Assembly (NCBI RefSeq): GCF_008831285.2
Contig: NC_045139.1
Span: 10,444,704-10,504,703 of the forward strand
DNA from: Nymphaea colorata
Taxonomy: Eukaryota; Streptophyta; Magnoliopsida; Nymphaeales; Nymphaeaceae
Direction: 5' to 3'
DNA: 60,000 nucleotides
In this document: positions 45,315-55,537 of the stretch, piece by piece
How the letters are laid out: each line of letters starts with the position of its first letter
Numbering within the stretch: the stretch's first letter is position 1
Translations under genes and position numbers: made by a program
Notes under the pieces: generated by a model
Seen by the model: the letters and a program-made list of their open reading frames with translations, nothing else
What the model was told of the DNA's origin: nothing
Databases searched by the model: none

Positions 45315-46712
45315 TCATTGTGAAGCTACCAACTCCGTGAGCATGGTTATGAAGCCCTTCGTATAGTCTTCCTGCAACCCCTCCTGCTGAAGGATCTCCC
45401 TCAACTTGGAGTTGTTGGCTCTCACCACCTTCCCCTTCTTCGAACCTTCAACCATTACGGTCCTCACTGCTTTCCTTACGGCCTTCCGGGTGAACCACCC
45501 ATCCCAAGCTCTCCTGTTGATCTTCACTGCTGCCCTAAGCTGCATGACCATCAACTTCGTGTTCAGGTACTGGTCTCCCTTCACCGGCAACATCACCAAC
45601 TGGCACCCTCCCTCCACCGCCTCCGCTATAGAGCTCCAGCCACCATGGTTGATATAGCAGCCGACTGCCTGATGCTTCACGATGAGTGGCTGGTTTACCC
45701 ACCCGCTGCACACCATCCCCCTTCCTCCTGCCTTCTCTCCTATCTCCGCCTCCAACTCTTGCCTATCCTTCGGCGCGTCGGCGGTAGTGTTCAGCACAGC
45801 CAGAAACGGGAATCCAGTCATCTCGAGCCCCGCAACCAGCTCTTTCATCTGCATCATGGACAGATAGGACTCGCTTCCGAAAGAGCAGAAAACAACTGTG
45901 CCCTTTGGGAACTTGTTGAGCCACTCGGCCAGCTTCGGCTCTAGGTCTCCAGCTGGGGCCTTCGGCAGGAGCACGCCGGTGGGCAGCACCGGCTTCCGGC
46001 ATTGAGAAGACAGGTACTTAATCGAAGTCGCCTCCATCTCGTAGGTGCTCTTCACGGCAATGGCATCGCAGCAAGCCACGGAGGAGACCAGGCGTTTGAA
46101 GTTGGAGGCCTCTGAGCCGGAGACGTGGGCGTTGTAAAGCATGCCACGTACCTCATAAGGCTTCACCCTCAGGTAGACGGAGAGCAGCTCTCTCGGCGGC
46201 AGCCTCAGCCGCCAGAGCGATGGCTTCTGGTGAGGTGTCAAGCCGAAGAGGATGGTGCTAGCAATGTTGATGGCATTGAAGACACAAAAGTAGACGGACT
46301 TGATCCCCAGCAACTCCGCCACCTCCGGCACCCAGCATTGGATGAAGTCAAAGACAACGACCTGAGGGGAGAGTTTGGCGAGTATTTTAGCAATCTGTGG
46401 CCTTGTCTTGTCCATTGCCTGCCTCAGTAGCTCGACCAGCACCTCGCTGCAGCCGTTCGTGCTGTACACGTCGGACGGAAGGCCATTGATGGGGGGAAGT
46501 TTGTAGCTGAGGATGGGGATGTTAGAGTCGAGGGAGAGGCGAATCTTGGGGACGAGGGAGGGAAAGGTGAGGAAGGTGACGTTGATGCCATTAGCAGCAA
46601 GGGCGTTGGAGAGATGGACGAAAGGGAAGATGTGGCCGAAGGCTAGAAATGGGAACATGACCACCTGAAGTGGCTGGTCATGGTTGTCGCCCTCCATGGC
46701 GAGACTCCCCAT
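45315..46712 (-). CDS. UGT-C: family 1 UDP-glycosyltransferase, group A (UGT79/91-like)
   Basis: Intact 465-codon single exon, same start and length as UGT-A, with 25 residue differences by my alignment (about 95% identity) and no indels. Same expected activity: sugar transfer from a UDP-sugar to a small-molecule acceptor, probably a glycoside. His27, Asp122, the 'VVFCSFGSES' stretch and the donor motif (338-381) are all present, with the same unusual HGGWSS core. Differences from UGT-A include Y22F, D76N, A102K, S149N, S193Y, G197V, S206K, R346K, P348Q, V363A and P383L. Several of these lie in the N-terminal half and the linker region, where acceptor contacts usually occur, so altered acceptor preference is possible but unproven. 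Long matched flanks show it arose by segmental duplication rather than retroposition. Confidence 0.94.
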   Translation of the reverse strand: MGSLAMEGDNHDQPLQVVMFPFLAFGHIFPFVHLSNALAANGINVTFLTFPSLVPKIRLSLDSNIPILSYKLPPINGLPSDVYSTNGCSEVLVELLRQAMDKTRPQIAKILAKLSPQVVVFDFIQCWVPEVAELLGIKSVYFCVFNAINIASTILFGLTPHQKPSLWRLRLPPRELLSVYLRVKPYEVRGMLYNAHVSGSEASNFKRLVSSVACCDAIAVKSTYEMEATSIKYLSSQCRKPVLPTGVLLPKAPAGDLEPKLAEWLNKFPKGTVVFCSFGSESYLSMMQMKELVAGLEMTGFPFLAVLNTTADAPKDRQELEAEIGEKAGGRGMVCSGWVNQPLIVKHQAVGCYINHGGWSSIAEAVEGGCQLVMLPVKGDQYLNTKLMVMQLRAAVKINRRAWDGWFTRKAVRKAVRTVMVEGSKKGKVVRANNSKLREILQQEGLQEDYTKGFITMLTELVASQ

Positions 46713-46808
46713 TTGCTTTCTCCTTCCCTTGCTAAGTATTGAACACTAGTATGAGGAAGCTAGCTAGCTACTAGTGTGCCTGATGGGTTTGGAGCAAACC
46801 CCATCTGA

Positions 46809-46816
46809 CATTTATA
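46809..46816 (-). promoter_or_regulatory. Probable TATA box of UGT-C
   Basis: Minus strand reads TATAAATG, about 97 bp upstream of the start codon, at the same position as TATAAATA in UGT-A. The flanking bases differ as well (TTCTATAAATGTCAG against TTGTATAAATATCAC). Confidence 0.55.
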
Positions 46817-48935
46817 GAACTCCATTAACCCATGTTTTGGATGAAATCACGGCGCAGCCAATGGAGTGCTGCTTCTGGTAACACATTGAAGGGAACATAA
46901 TGCGCATGTTATTCTGACGATACTGACATTTCTACCTAAGTGGAAAATATCTGGTTCTCAAGATATGTGAAAAAATATCGATAGTGACTCATAATTTTCA
47001 TTTTTCTCATCGACAATGGGCATTTTTTTAATTTTTTTGATTTTTTGAATGTTTACAGAGTCCTTCCTATAATCTTACGACTAGTGATCATTCTTACCCA
47101 AGATAAAAATTATCCAGTGCTCAGTATATGTAAATAATGTTGGTAGATGTGACATTTTTTAATTTTGTTAATGTTTACATAGGAAAAACTGCCTAAAGGC
47201 AATACCTTCTTATGGTGTTTGAGAAGATCTATGATACACTCTTGATCTCTAATGTCGTACTTACCCAGCTTGCAACCTAACAAAAAATGCTATATTAGGA
47301 CCTGACCGCGGCCACATGAACTGTCTTATTGCCCGATTGTGAACACCATTATATAATTACACCTTACGCGATAAAGCTCATTTGAGATCCTCATGGCATC
47401 GATCATCACCCATCAGTGAGCCTTTCTCATAGACTTCACATAATCTATTATGAGAGTGAGAGAGAGGAAATGACATTCCTATTTACACTAAATATCTGTT
47501 TTCTATGTTGACAAATAAAGCAACCCCATCGATATTAGGTTCACTTAATTTTCTGCTGGAATATAGTGGTTAATTTTCATTTCTTTTCCATTAATATTTC
47601 TATTAGGCACAGACTTTTCAACAAAAGTCAAAGTACTATAAACCTGAAGTCTTTGGATTTTCTTTCTTTTTTCTTAATGTATGAGCCTCCCAATTAGATG
47701 TTGCATGCATTTCTTCCATCTATTTAAAATTTTCAAACTCTTATCTTCAACTGAACTTCCATATTTGTTCTACCGCCATGATGAAGAGCCCATTCATAAG
47801 TGAGAGATTAAGTAATTGTTTAGCAAAGAAAAAAAAAACATTTTATCTTTGACTACTTTCTAACAAATATGACTACATCTTTAGCGTACGAATTTACTCC
47901 CAATAACAAAAAATGTTTCATTGAATGTACATAAGCTTTTATGAGCCTATAAATAAAGCATCACAACTCCTTCAAATTTGCTTTCACCTTTTTTCATGAT
48001 CGTTACATTTTCTCTTCATTTAAGTACCAAAGTAATTTATTCAGGAAAAACAAAGGAATCGCTGTACTTTCAATCAATATTGGTTCCTTTCCAACGTTAA
48101 AGGTCAGCTTCATGTAATGCATTCTCCCAGTTTTGAACTTCAACTCAAAAAGTGGGTTATGTACATAAGGGTCCTTAATTAGCTATTTAATTTATAACTT
48201 TGTCCTTTAAAGTTTAGAGAATTCAGCCACCATTATATAATTTACATAGCAGAGTCGACAGATTTACTCATGGAGGTCATTTGGCAAATGGAACACTTTG
48301 TAAGTGATCCATGAATCGGACATAAAGATTGGGACAGATTCATGTGCAACCAGTTCCATGAATCTGCTTCAATCTTTGAGTTAGATCTGTGGAACACTCA
48401 TGAAGTATTCCAGCTACCAAATGACCTCTTAAAAACAATTTTAAAAGAGAACAAGAGTGAGAACCTAATAATCATCCTAAAAATTATGTATGTGATTTTG
48501 TTTCTTTTTCTAATTGTTTGACAAAAATTAAGAGCTCATATATATGTCTATTTTTATGAAATTAACTCCCATTGACGAGGAACTTAATTAGCTTGTTACC
48601 TGTTGATAGGTAAAGTATGAAACGAAGTAGAAGTTTTACCGACCGAATGCTGCACAGAATGAAGGATTCAAAAAAGAAAGAGGACCAGCTTTAGAAAAAC
48701 TAAAGTAAAAAAGTGGTTCCTGATAAAAATACCATAGCACAAATCTACAATCAAGATAGCAGAAATCCACAACTTCAACTAACTGTAGATTTCTACACGA
48801 CCTCTGATCATTATTGTTCTCAAATCTACACTATGTTGCCAAAAAACGTGGAATTGAGGTCTGGTCGGGAGGCAGGAGGCAGTCAGACTTGAAAATGGCA
48901 TACCTGAGATCCGCTGTGATCTCAAATCTACACCG
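46817..48935. other. Upstream flank of UGT-C and start of Z; no gene seen
   Basis: Direct copy of 4223-6300 with small indels, including the 'agaaatccacaa' repeats near 48770. The match to unit 1 fades after about 48935. Confidence 0.7.
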
Positions 48936-49244
48936 CATTGTCTCTGTCAAAATTTTGAAACTATACTCCTTAATAAAAAAGTTTTAACTCCACCCCTACA
49001 AGTCCTTCTGTTCTTATCAAATGGAAGAGAAAAACATTTATGTTGCTATATTTGTATTCACAAGTTCAAAAATGTTGTAATCTAGGCAAATATGCTCACT
49101 TTTACCAAAGGAAAGTGATAAGGAAACAAGTCAAAGAAATCATTTTCCTGAGATCCTCTCAGTCAACACTAATTATGAAACGTTTGGTCCACTGAGCTTC
49201 TGATCTCCATTAATATTTTATATGTAATCAAATATCCCGAAGAG

Positions 49245-49400
49245 TTTGGCACACCTGATTCGGCCAGCCATGTAGCTGGTAGGTTGCTGGTTCAAATCTC
49301 AAGGGCATCCATCGGCAGCACAAGTTAACACATGAGGGTGGGAGTATGTGAAATAGGTTATATACACAACCCTTGTTCATGTTTTTTTCACCCACAGGGT
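49245..49400 (+). mobile_element. Possible tRNA-derived SINE
   Basis: 'atgtagctggtagg' resembles an RNA polymerase III A box, and 'ggttcaaatct' about 15 bp on resembles a B box (GGTTCRANYC). The spacing is shorter than in a normal tRNA, and no poly(A) tail or target duplication was identified, so this is weak. Confidence 0.25.
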
Positions 49401-49916
49401 TATGCAACGACCAAAATATCCCCATTAAAATACCCCCAAGAAAAACTTTTTATAAGGGTAAACAAGGATTGTGAAAAAAAAAATCTAAAATGTGCTCTAC
49501 ATTATAAAAAATTTCAAAAATACCTTCAACTACCTTTTCGGTGTATATTTGTTGTGTGCACAATGGTATGCACGCAACTCAATCCCGAGAGGATGGCCTT
49601 GAGACTTTGATGCTGTTTCAGCCTGGGAAGATGGTCTCTTATGAAAATTTTTTTAAAACAAAGTTGAAGAGCAGTAAGGTAATTTCTGTGACTCTGTTCG
49701 ATGGATTTAATACCTCCTACAGCTGCTTTCATTGTGAGAGTTGACCTTGCGTATAGGTTGACATGTCTACCTCTCCCATTGAACGGTTTCTACATCATCC
49801 CATAAGAGTGACGGCGGCATATACTTTTATCCAATTGAATTCTGGTGGATAGCAGTTGCTATCACTTTTAAAGCTAATGTGGAAGGTGTCAATGTGAAAG
49901 TTAATGGAAATTGATA

Positions 49917-49920
<4 letters not shown>

Positions 49921-49992
<72 letters not shown>
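49921..49992. repeat. (TA)n microsatellite
   Basis: Pure TA tract of 36 units. Confidence 0.97.
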
Positions 49993-49994
<2 letters not shown>

Positions 49995-50219
49995 TTTTGG
50001 TCTTGATTTATCATTTTTACCATTTCCTTGTACATGTTAGTTTTCTTTTATGTTCCCTTTTCATATTTATCAATCAGGCATGTTAATGTCTCGATGCTTC
50101 AATTCTTGCAGATGCCGCACTGTAACGCGTGTGTATACATATATTGGCATCTGATTTGCTTCTACATATATTATATCTAAATCCATCTTTTTCGTTCAAA
50201 TGTTTGTATTTATTAAACC

Positions 50220-51060
50220 AATGGTCTACAAAGAACGCCTTTGTGAAGCCAATCTCCACTCAATACCTCAAGCCTTGGGTGCTATTCCATGCATAGAGGG
50301 ACACAAGGATAGATTTCGGGACACTCAGACAAATAAAACTTGAGGTCAAGTGGGATTTGAAAACAAAATTCTAATGTTGCCTTGAGCCTGTCGACTTGGC
50401 ATCTACCATGGCACCCTTAATCTCAAGATCAACACTTCTCGATAGCGTCAAGATAGCACCCTTCAAGACTTAAACGGAGGACGTGGTTACTACATGCCAC
50501 CCAACGAGACTGGTTGTTTAGTTTCCAGCAAGCAGTCCTCCTAGTAGATGTGAAGCAAAGATATTAACATTCATTACGGTATATGTGAAAAGTTTGGATG
50601 ATCATCAAGGGGGTACCATTTGTGTCAGCTTTTGTAAAATACAACCTAAGTTGTTTAATGTGAGTCTTCATGTTGCATACTTCCGATCAACACTTTCATA
50701 AATGCGCCACACTCATACCATTTATTACTAAATTAATGTTGGTATTTTTTGCCGTGGAATACTCTTAATTAAATCCTTCGTAAACGATGGTGATTTGCAC
50801 GAGATGTGACCTAGCCATCAAAGCTCACGCTCTTTGATCTTCAAGTTTTTGACTCATGTGCCAGTGATGCAGCCCAGGGCAACGCGTGTAACCACACTTT
50901 CTGCGAGTAAACGCATAGAGAGGCTATGAAAATATATAGTTGACTTTCTTGTAGTTGAATGGAGCCTGATCATGGCTTCGTGTGGTACAGGATATCTACA
51001 AGGCTCGGGCCCGAGCTGTTGGATATTGAAATGAAAACAGTCGATCATGGTGGGATGAGT
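50220..51060. other. Inverted Z/W segment, unit 3
   Basis: Reverse complement of about 11990-13000: 'cctcaagccttgggtg' at 50263 mirrors 12955-12970, 'gccacactcataccatttat' near 50705 mirrors 12290-12310, and 50880-51060 mirrors 11990-12180. The neighbouring W/X sequence at 51841 is in direct orientation, so this piece is an internal inversion. Confidence 0.65.
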
Positions 51061-51840
51061 CAAAAATTAATGGCAATTATGGGATCCCAGTGGATCTGGT
51101 CCATGATCATCTATATATGTGCAGGTGGACTCGTCTATATCTTGGACAGGATGCTTTCAGACACAAATGCTGAAAGTTACGTGCAGCCTTGGCGTCCCCA
51201 AGGGGGATGCACCTGGAGCACCAAATGGTCAGGTTACGTGATTGATCCATATATTTAGGGGTTAAATGAGTCAAGCCAACTTGGGCTTGAATCGAACCCG
51301 TATGTGTAAGCTCGACTCATTTAATAAACAAATCCAGTTCAAGCTTGATGAGCTCGACACGTTTAAAATCGAGCCTGCTCATGTCTTCCCTGTTTGTTAA
51401 TATTTAGGGACATGTCAGTAATTTTTGACAAGCTTTAACACACCTCTTATGGATTTCACCTTTAGTTTAAAGAAAAAAAATTGTATGAACCAAGTGACAC
51501 GAGCTTAAACAAATTGAGCTCGAGCTCGCTTGTTGGACATTCCTAGATGCACTATGCACTGTCTTATCCATAACAACCACCAAGCATGTCCTGCCTAGAG
51601 TGAAGAACAAGATGAACAAGAAAGCACAAAGGAATATGAAAATGCATCACAAAAGACATGTTTGGTTTGGAAGCGATGACAATAAACAAGAACCAATGAC
51701 AAATGCATGAAGATAAGGCGAAGCAATGTACCACCTGTGTCCGAATGGTTTCGACAAAAAGAAGAAATCACCAGACATTTGCAAATATATTACTCAAAAG
51801 CATGGCACAATACACTTGGTCTATTGGAAGTGAATGAATT
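51061..51840. other. Intergenic, no gene seen
   Basis: Includes the rest of the inverted region's edge and a stretch near 51280-51530 with repeated GAGCTCG/GCTCGA motifs of the kind common in plant repeats. No domain seen. Confidence 0.4.
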
Positions 51841-53632
51841 TTGTCCCTAGTGTTACATATATGGATTTATCCATGCATTAGCAGAGCATGATTTTCAAAT
51901 TGATGAAACTGTGGGCTAATTGTGCTGCTTATTAGCTACTTCAGCTTTGTGGTAGTTATAGGCATTAGAAAGTGGGAGTTCCATGACCATCCACACCCCT
52001 CGTTGGGAAGCTCCTGTCTCTTCTGGCAGTTAGCATAGTGGTTTCATGAATGGAGCATCCAACCTCTTAACAAACCCGATATCGAAGATTGGTAATGTTC
52101 CCTTTCATCAAGCCTCAATTCTCGGTGAGTTTGCAAGTAATATGTCATGTTTTTGAAAGATCTTGATCTTAGATGGAGATTAAAGGAATATATAGCAGAA
52201 AAAATTTCTAATGTTTTAGCTTTCCTCAAGGGCTTCCCTATGTTTTAGCTTGCCTCAAGGGGCATAGCATAGTTGGTCGAGCAAGCAAGAGCATAGGAGG
52301 CATGTTGCCTCTTCCATCCTATGGGTGCTACTCCTCTGTATCATAAATGGTGGGAGCACGATACTATATTTGACGGATACACTATAACCCACCCAAGTCC
52401 CACCACAGCCCCAGGACCTTGGAAGCATGGAGAATAGGAGGGCCTTCATATCTTTTCCAGGTGTTTTACCTCATATCTACATGAAAGAAAGTAAAGGCTC
52501 AACTTAATTAGAGGTATTGTATGATCCATGTTCTAAGGCTTTCCAATTTGTTTCTTTCCAGGCCAGCTATTTGGCTAAAGCCAACTTGTTTTTCGTTTCA
52601 CTAGGGCTTGACTATGATCGAGAAAAGCCTCTATGTCACTTCTAACTTTATGCAAGGATGCATTCTCTGGGCTTTGAACTCCAAACTTTGCTTTTGCATG
52701 AAAGTTTTAATAAGTGGACCCAAGCTTTTCATCTCTATTTTATGACTAAATCAGCTTTGCATTATGTTCATGATGGTTTAAACACCTCAAGCTTTCTGGC
52801 AAAGAGCTTATTCTGCAACTGCCAGTTCAAAGGTGCATTTGCTTTGGACAAGCAAATTAACCAAAATAAATAAGGAACAAAGAGCTTTTGCCTCTTCATT
52901 CAGCGTCTTAATTAGGTCGCCTCTTACTCTGTAGAAGAGAAGAGTTATGCATGATCTCTATCTCATCAAATAATTCATGCACATATAATAAAAAAAAAGC
53001 CATTAATCAGTACTATCTCAGCCATCTGCCCAACCTCCTCTCCCTTACATCGAGATTGTGATAGCTAGAATATCCACCACTAATCCCTTATATATATGTG
53101 CCATTTGCGATGCAAGGCTGATGGGAGTTAGGACCTCACCTTTTATTCAAAATAATGAACAAAAATTTAGACCATTCTTCAGTTTGTGCATGTTATCCTT
53201 GCACAAGGTCATGCTAATCTTTTCTGTATCATTCCAATTTTACTGGATATATTTGAAAATCCTTAATCTTAATATTTAGTACTAATCCTTAGACATGTTC
53301 CTCCCTCTCAAAATGGCATATTGTCTGTTGGCCGTTTATCCATTATAACAAACCTTTTAATCCCAATTAGGCATCACATGGGACAACTAACATCTTATCA
53401 CTATCCTGTTATCGTGTTTACTTATTTTACTTTTTCTAAAATACCTAAAGCTAAGGTACCACTAACCAATTGGACCTTGAATTTTGAGAACAATATATTA
53501 CATAATTTATTTTGTCCAAGGTGGTAATAACTCAATTGGAGCATTGAGTTGTCAGTAAAGTGAATTATAAACGATTAATATGTACATCCAGTGTGGGCAA
53601 TATATTGACCTTTTAGTGGCGCAAAAAAGAGA
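51841..53632. other. W/X block, unit 3, left part
   Basis: Direct copy of 13035-14190 with extra sequence at about 52240-52900. Matches include 'tgcattagcagagcatgattttcaaa' at 51876 and 'ttaatcccaa' at 53358. No gene is seen. Confidence 0.6.
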
Positions 53633-54340
53633 CAGTAAAGAAAGAAGAAGCATATTTGGTGATGGTGGAATCGAGTTGTATTTGAAGAGAGATTTTTCTG
53701 GCCTAATGATGTTTTATTCCAGATAGCTGCTTCCATTGGAGAGTTCAAAAATCACATGGCCCAACTTCGATTACCCCAACGAAAAGCTCATATCTTTATT
53801 TATTAGAAGTCACCTCCCTTGGGTTTTGTTAAGTTGAATGTTGATGCAGCTGCTAGAACAAATCCAAGAGACTTAGCGGTTGGTGGTTTATTTTGCAATG
53901 ATAATGGAGAATGGTTATTTGGCTTCACTTGTCGTACGGGTTATGGTAATATAACTAAGGCTGAACTTATTACTATTCTTCATGGTTTGAACTTAGCTTG
54001 GGAATGTGGCTTTTGTAAAGTTATTATTGAATCAAATTCCTTGTTAGTTGTGAATAAGATTCTAAAAGAAGTGCAGCCTTGTGACCTTTTATTCTAGATA
54101 ATGAAACAATGTCAAGAATTGATGAGACAAGATTGGGAGTTGGTCTTATGTCATACTTACAAAGAAGCTAATATGTGTGCTAATTTTCTTGCCTCATGGG
54201 CCTTTCAAGGATCCTTTGGAGTGACCGTTCTTACCAATCCACCTGGTCATTTGCATCGGTTGATTAACGAGAGATTTGATTGGTGTAGCTCGACTTCGTG
54301 CTATAGTTAGTTAATGTGGTTCTAAACCGCTCCTATGCAC
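53633..54340 (+). mobile_element. 5'-truncated LINE carrying a dead RNase H domain
   Basis: Open frames at 53819-54097 and 54101-54310 continue each other across a stop at 54095-54097. They encode the C-terminal RNase H-like domain of plant L1-type LINEs: 'GFVKLNVDAA' with the first Asp, 'KAELITILHGL' with the Glu, 'IIESNSLLVV' with Asn where the third acidic residue (ESDS) is expected, and 'EANMCANFLASWA' with Asn in place of the last Asp of the usual ADxLA. A stop replaces Trp upstream (53803-53805). An 11-bp direct repeat CAAAAAAGAGA flanks it at 53622-53632 and 54341-54351, a likely target duplication. Other W/X copies lack this sequence. Confidence 0.78.
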
Positions 54341-54351
54341 CAAAAAAGAGA

Positions 54352-55537
54352 AAAGCATGAATGAAGTTTTCAATGATGCGACTACTACAGGAATAAAAAA
54401 ATGTAAGTGAAAGCAGTGTTAAATTAATTACTTACACAAAACACGTGCATTAATGAAGAGGCACTATTACATAATCTAAATAAACATCACAAATGGCAGT
54501 GGAGATGGTTGAGTAGTCGAACATCGCCTTTGCCAACTCTTCATAAATGCCAAGAAAGGAAGTTCTCGGCCACCGCTGCCCTTCTCCTAGGTAATGACTT
54601 TGGAAGGCATGCAATCAATGTCAGCAAAATTCACTTTATGATTACAATCTGTTGCACCAGCAGTTGGTTTTTGTTGTTCCTGTAGTACAAACAATTCAAA
54701 CGCAATATATGTCAAAGAGTCTGGAACTAATTAAATCTAGTACACTAGAAAATGGCATATGCTTTTTAAGTTCTAACCTTTTTTGAGCAGCAAATGGTGC
54801 TACACACCAACAATTAAATTGAATGCAGAATGTAAGTTTTCAAACAAATCACTTGAAACATAAACAGAGAGAAAAAAAAACTCCATAGGTGAAAAACAAT
54901 CAATTTACTTAATCTACACAAGGATGCCAAGCAACGTCAAAGAAGAAAATCATCAGGTCACTTATAATAATATTTCAAGGATAAGTTTTCAATATTCATC
55001 ATGTCAAACATCAAATTTCTTAATATGTCATTTGAGTCATTCTATATCCAGAATGCAATCAAACTTCAACTGATTAGGTGAAATAAGTTTTCAATATTCA
55101 TCATGTCAAACATCAAATTTCTTAATATGTCATTTGAGTCATTCTATATCCAGAATGCAATCAAACTTCAACTGATTAGGTATGCAAAACCTGTTGATTT
55201 TTTCTATTAAACATGAGGCTGCAAAAGCCACCACAATGAAGATAACTAAGTAGCTACCTAAAAACAATCCTTAATGAAAAGTTTGAACTGAGAACCAAAT
55301 GATCAGTCTTTGTGTTATTTCCTTCATTTCTTACATGAGGAAATTTCTTTAAGGTGATCCAATACATGAATTAAGACCAACAACACTTTCAAAACAATAG
55401 AAGATCACCTAAGAACATAATGTTTTTAGTTTGTGAACAACATTTACAAGCACTAAATGCAAAGCATGAGAAACAAATATACTAAAAAAGGTGAAGGTAT
55501 CAGTTTGATGACCAAGTCCTCTTCTTCCATGTCCCCA
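54352..55537. other. W/X block, unit 3, middle part; no gene seen
   Basis: Direct copy of 14205-15465, ending at the CCCCA target site of the solo LTR. Contains a perfect 102-bp tandem duplication (listed separately). Confidence 0.65.
54981..55184. repeat. Perfect tandem duplication, 102-bp unit
   Basis: 'ataagttttcaatattcatc' at 54981 recurs at 55083. The two 102-bp copies read identically through 'aacttcaactgattaggt'. The paralogous sequence near 14985-15090 has a single copy, so the duplication is recent. Confidence 0.97.

Larger units (their letters stand above)
48936..50219. other. Intergenic with SSR and possible SINE; no gene seen
   Basis: Mostly AT-rich. Contains a tRNA-like stretch (49245-49400) and a (TA)n tract, both listed separately. 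Positions 49750-49830 weakly resemble 10400-10460 ('acatgtctacctc'). Confidence 0.5.
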
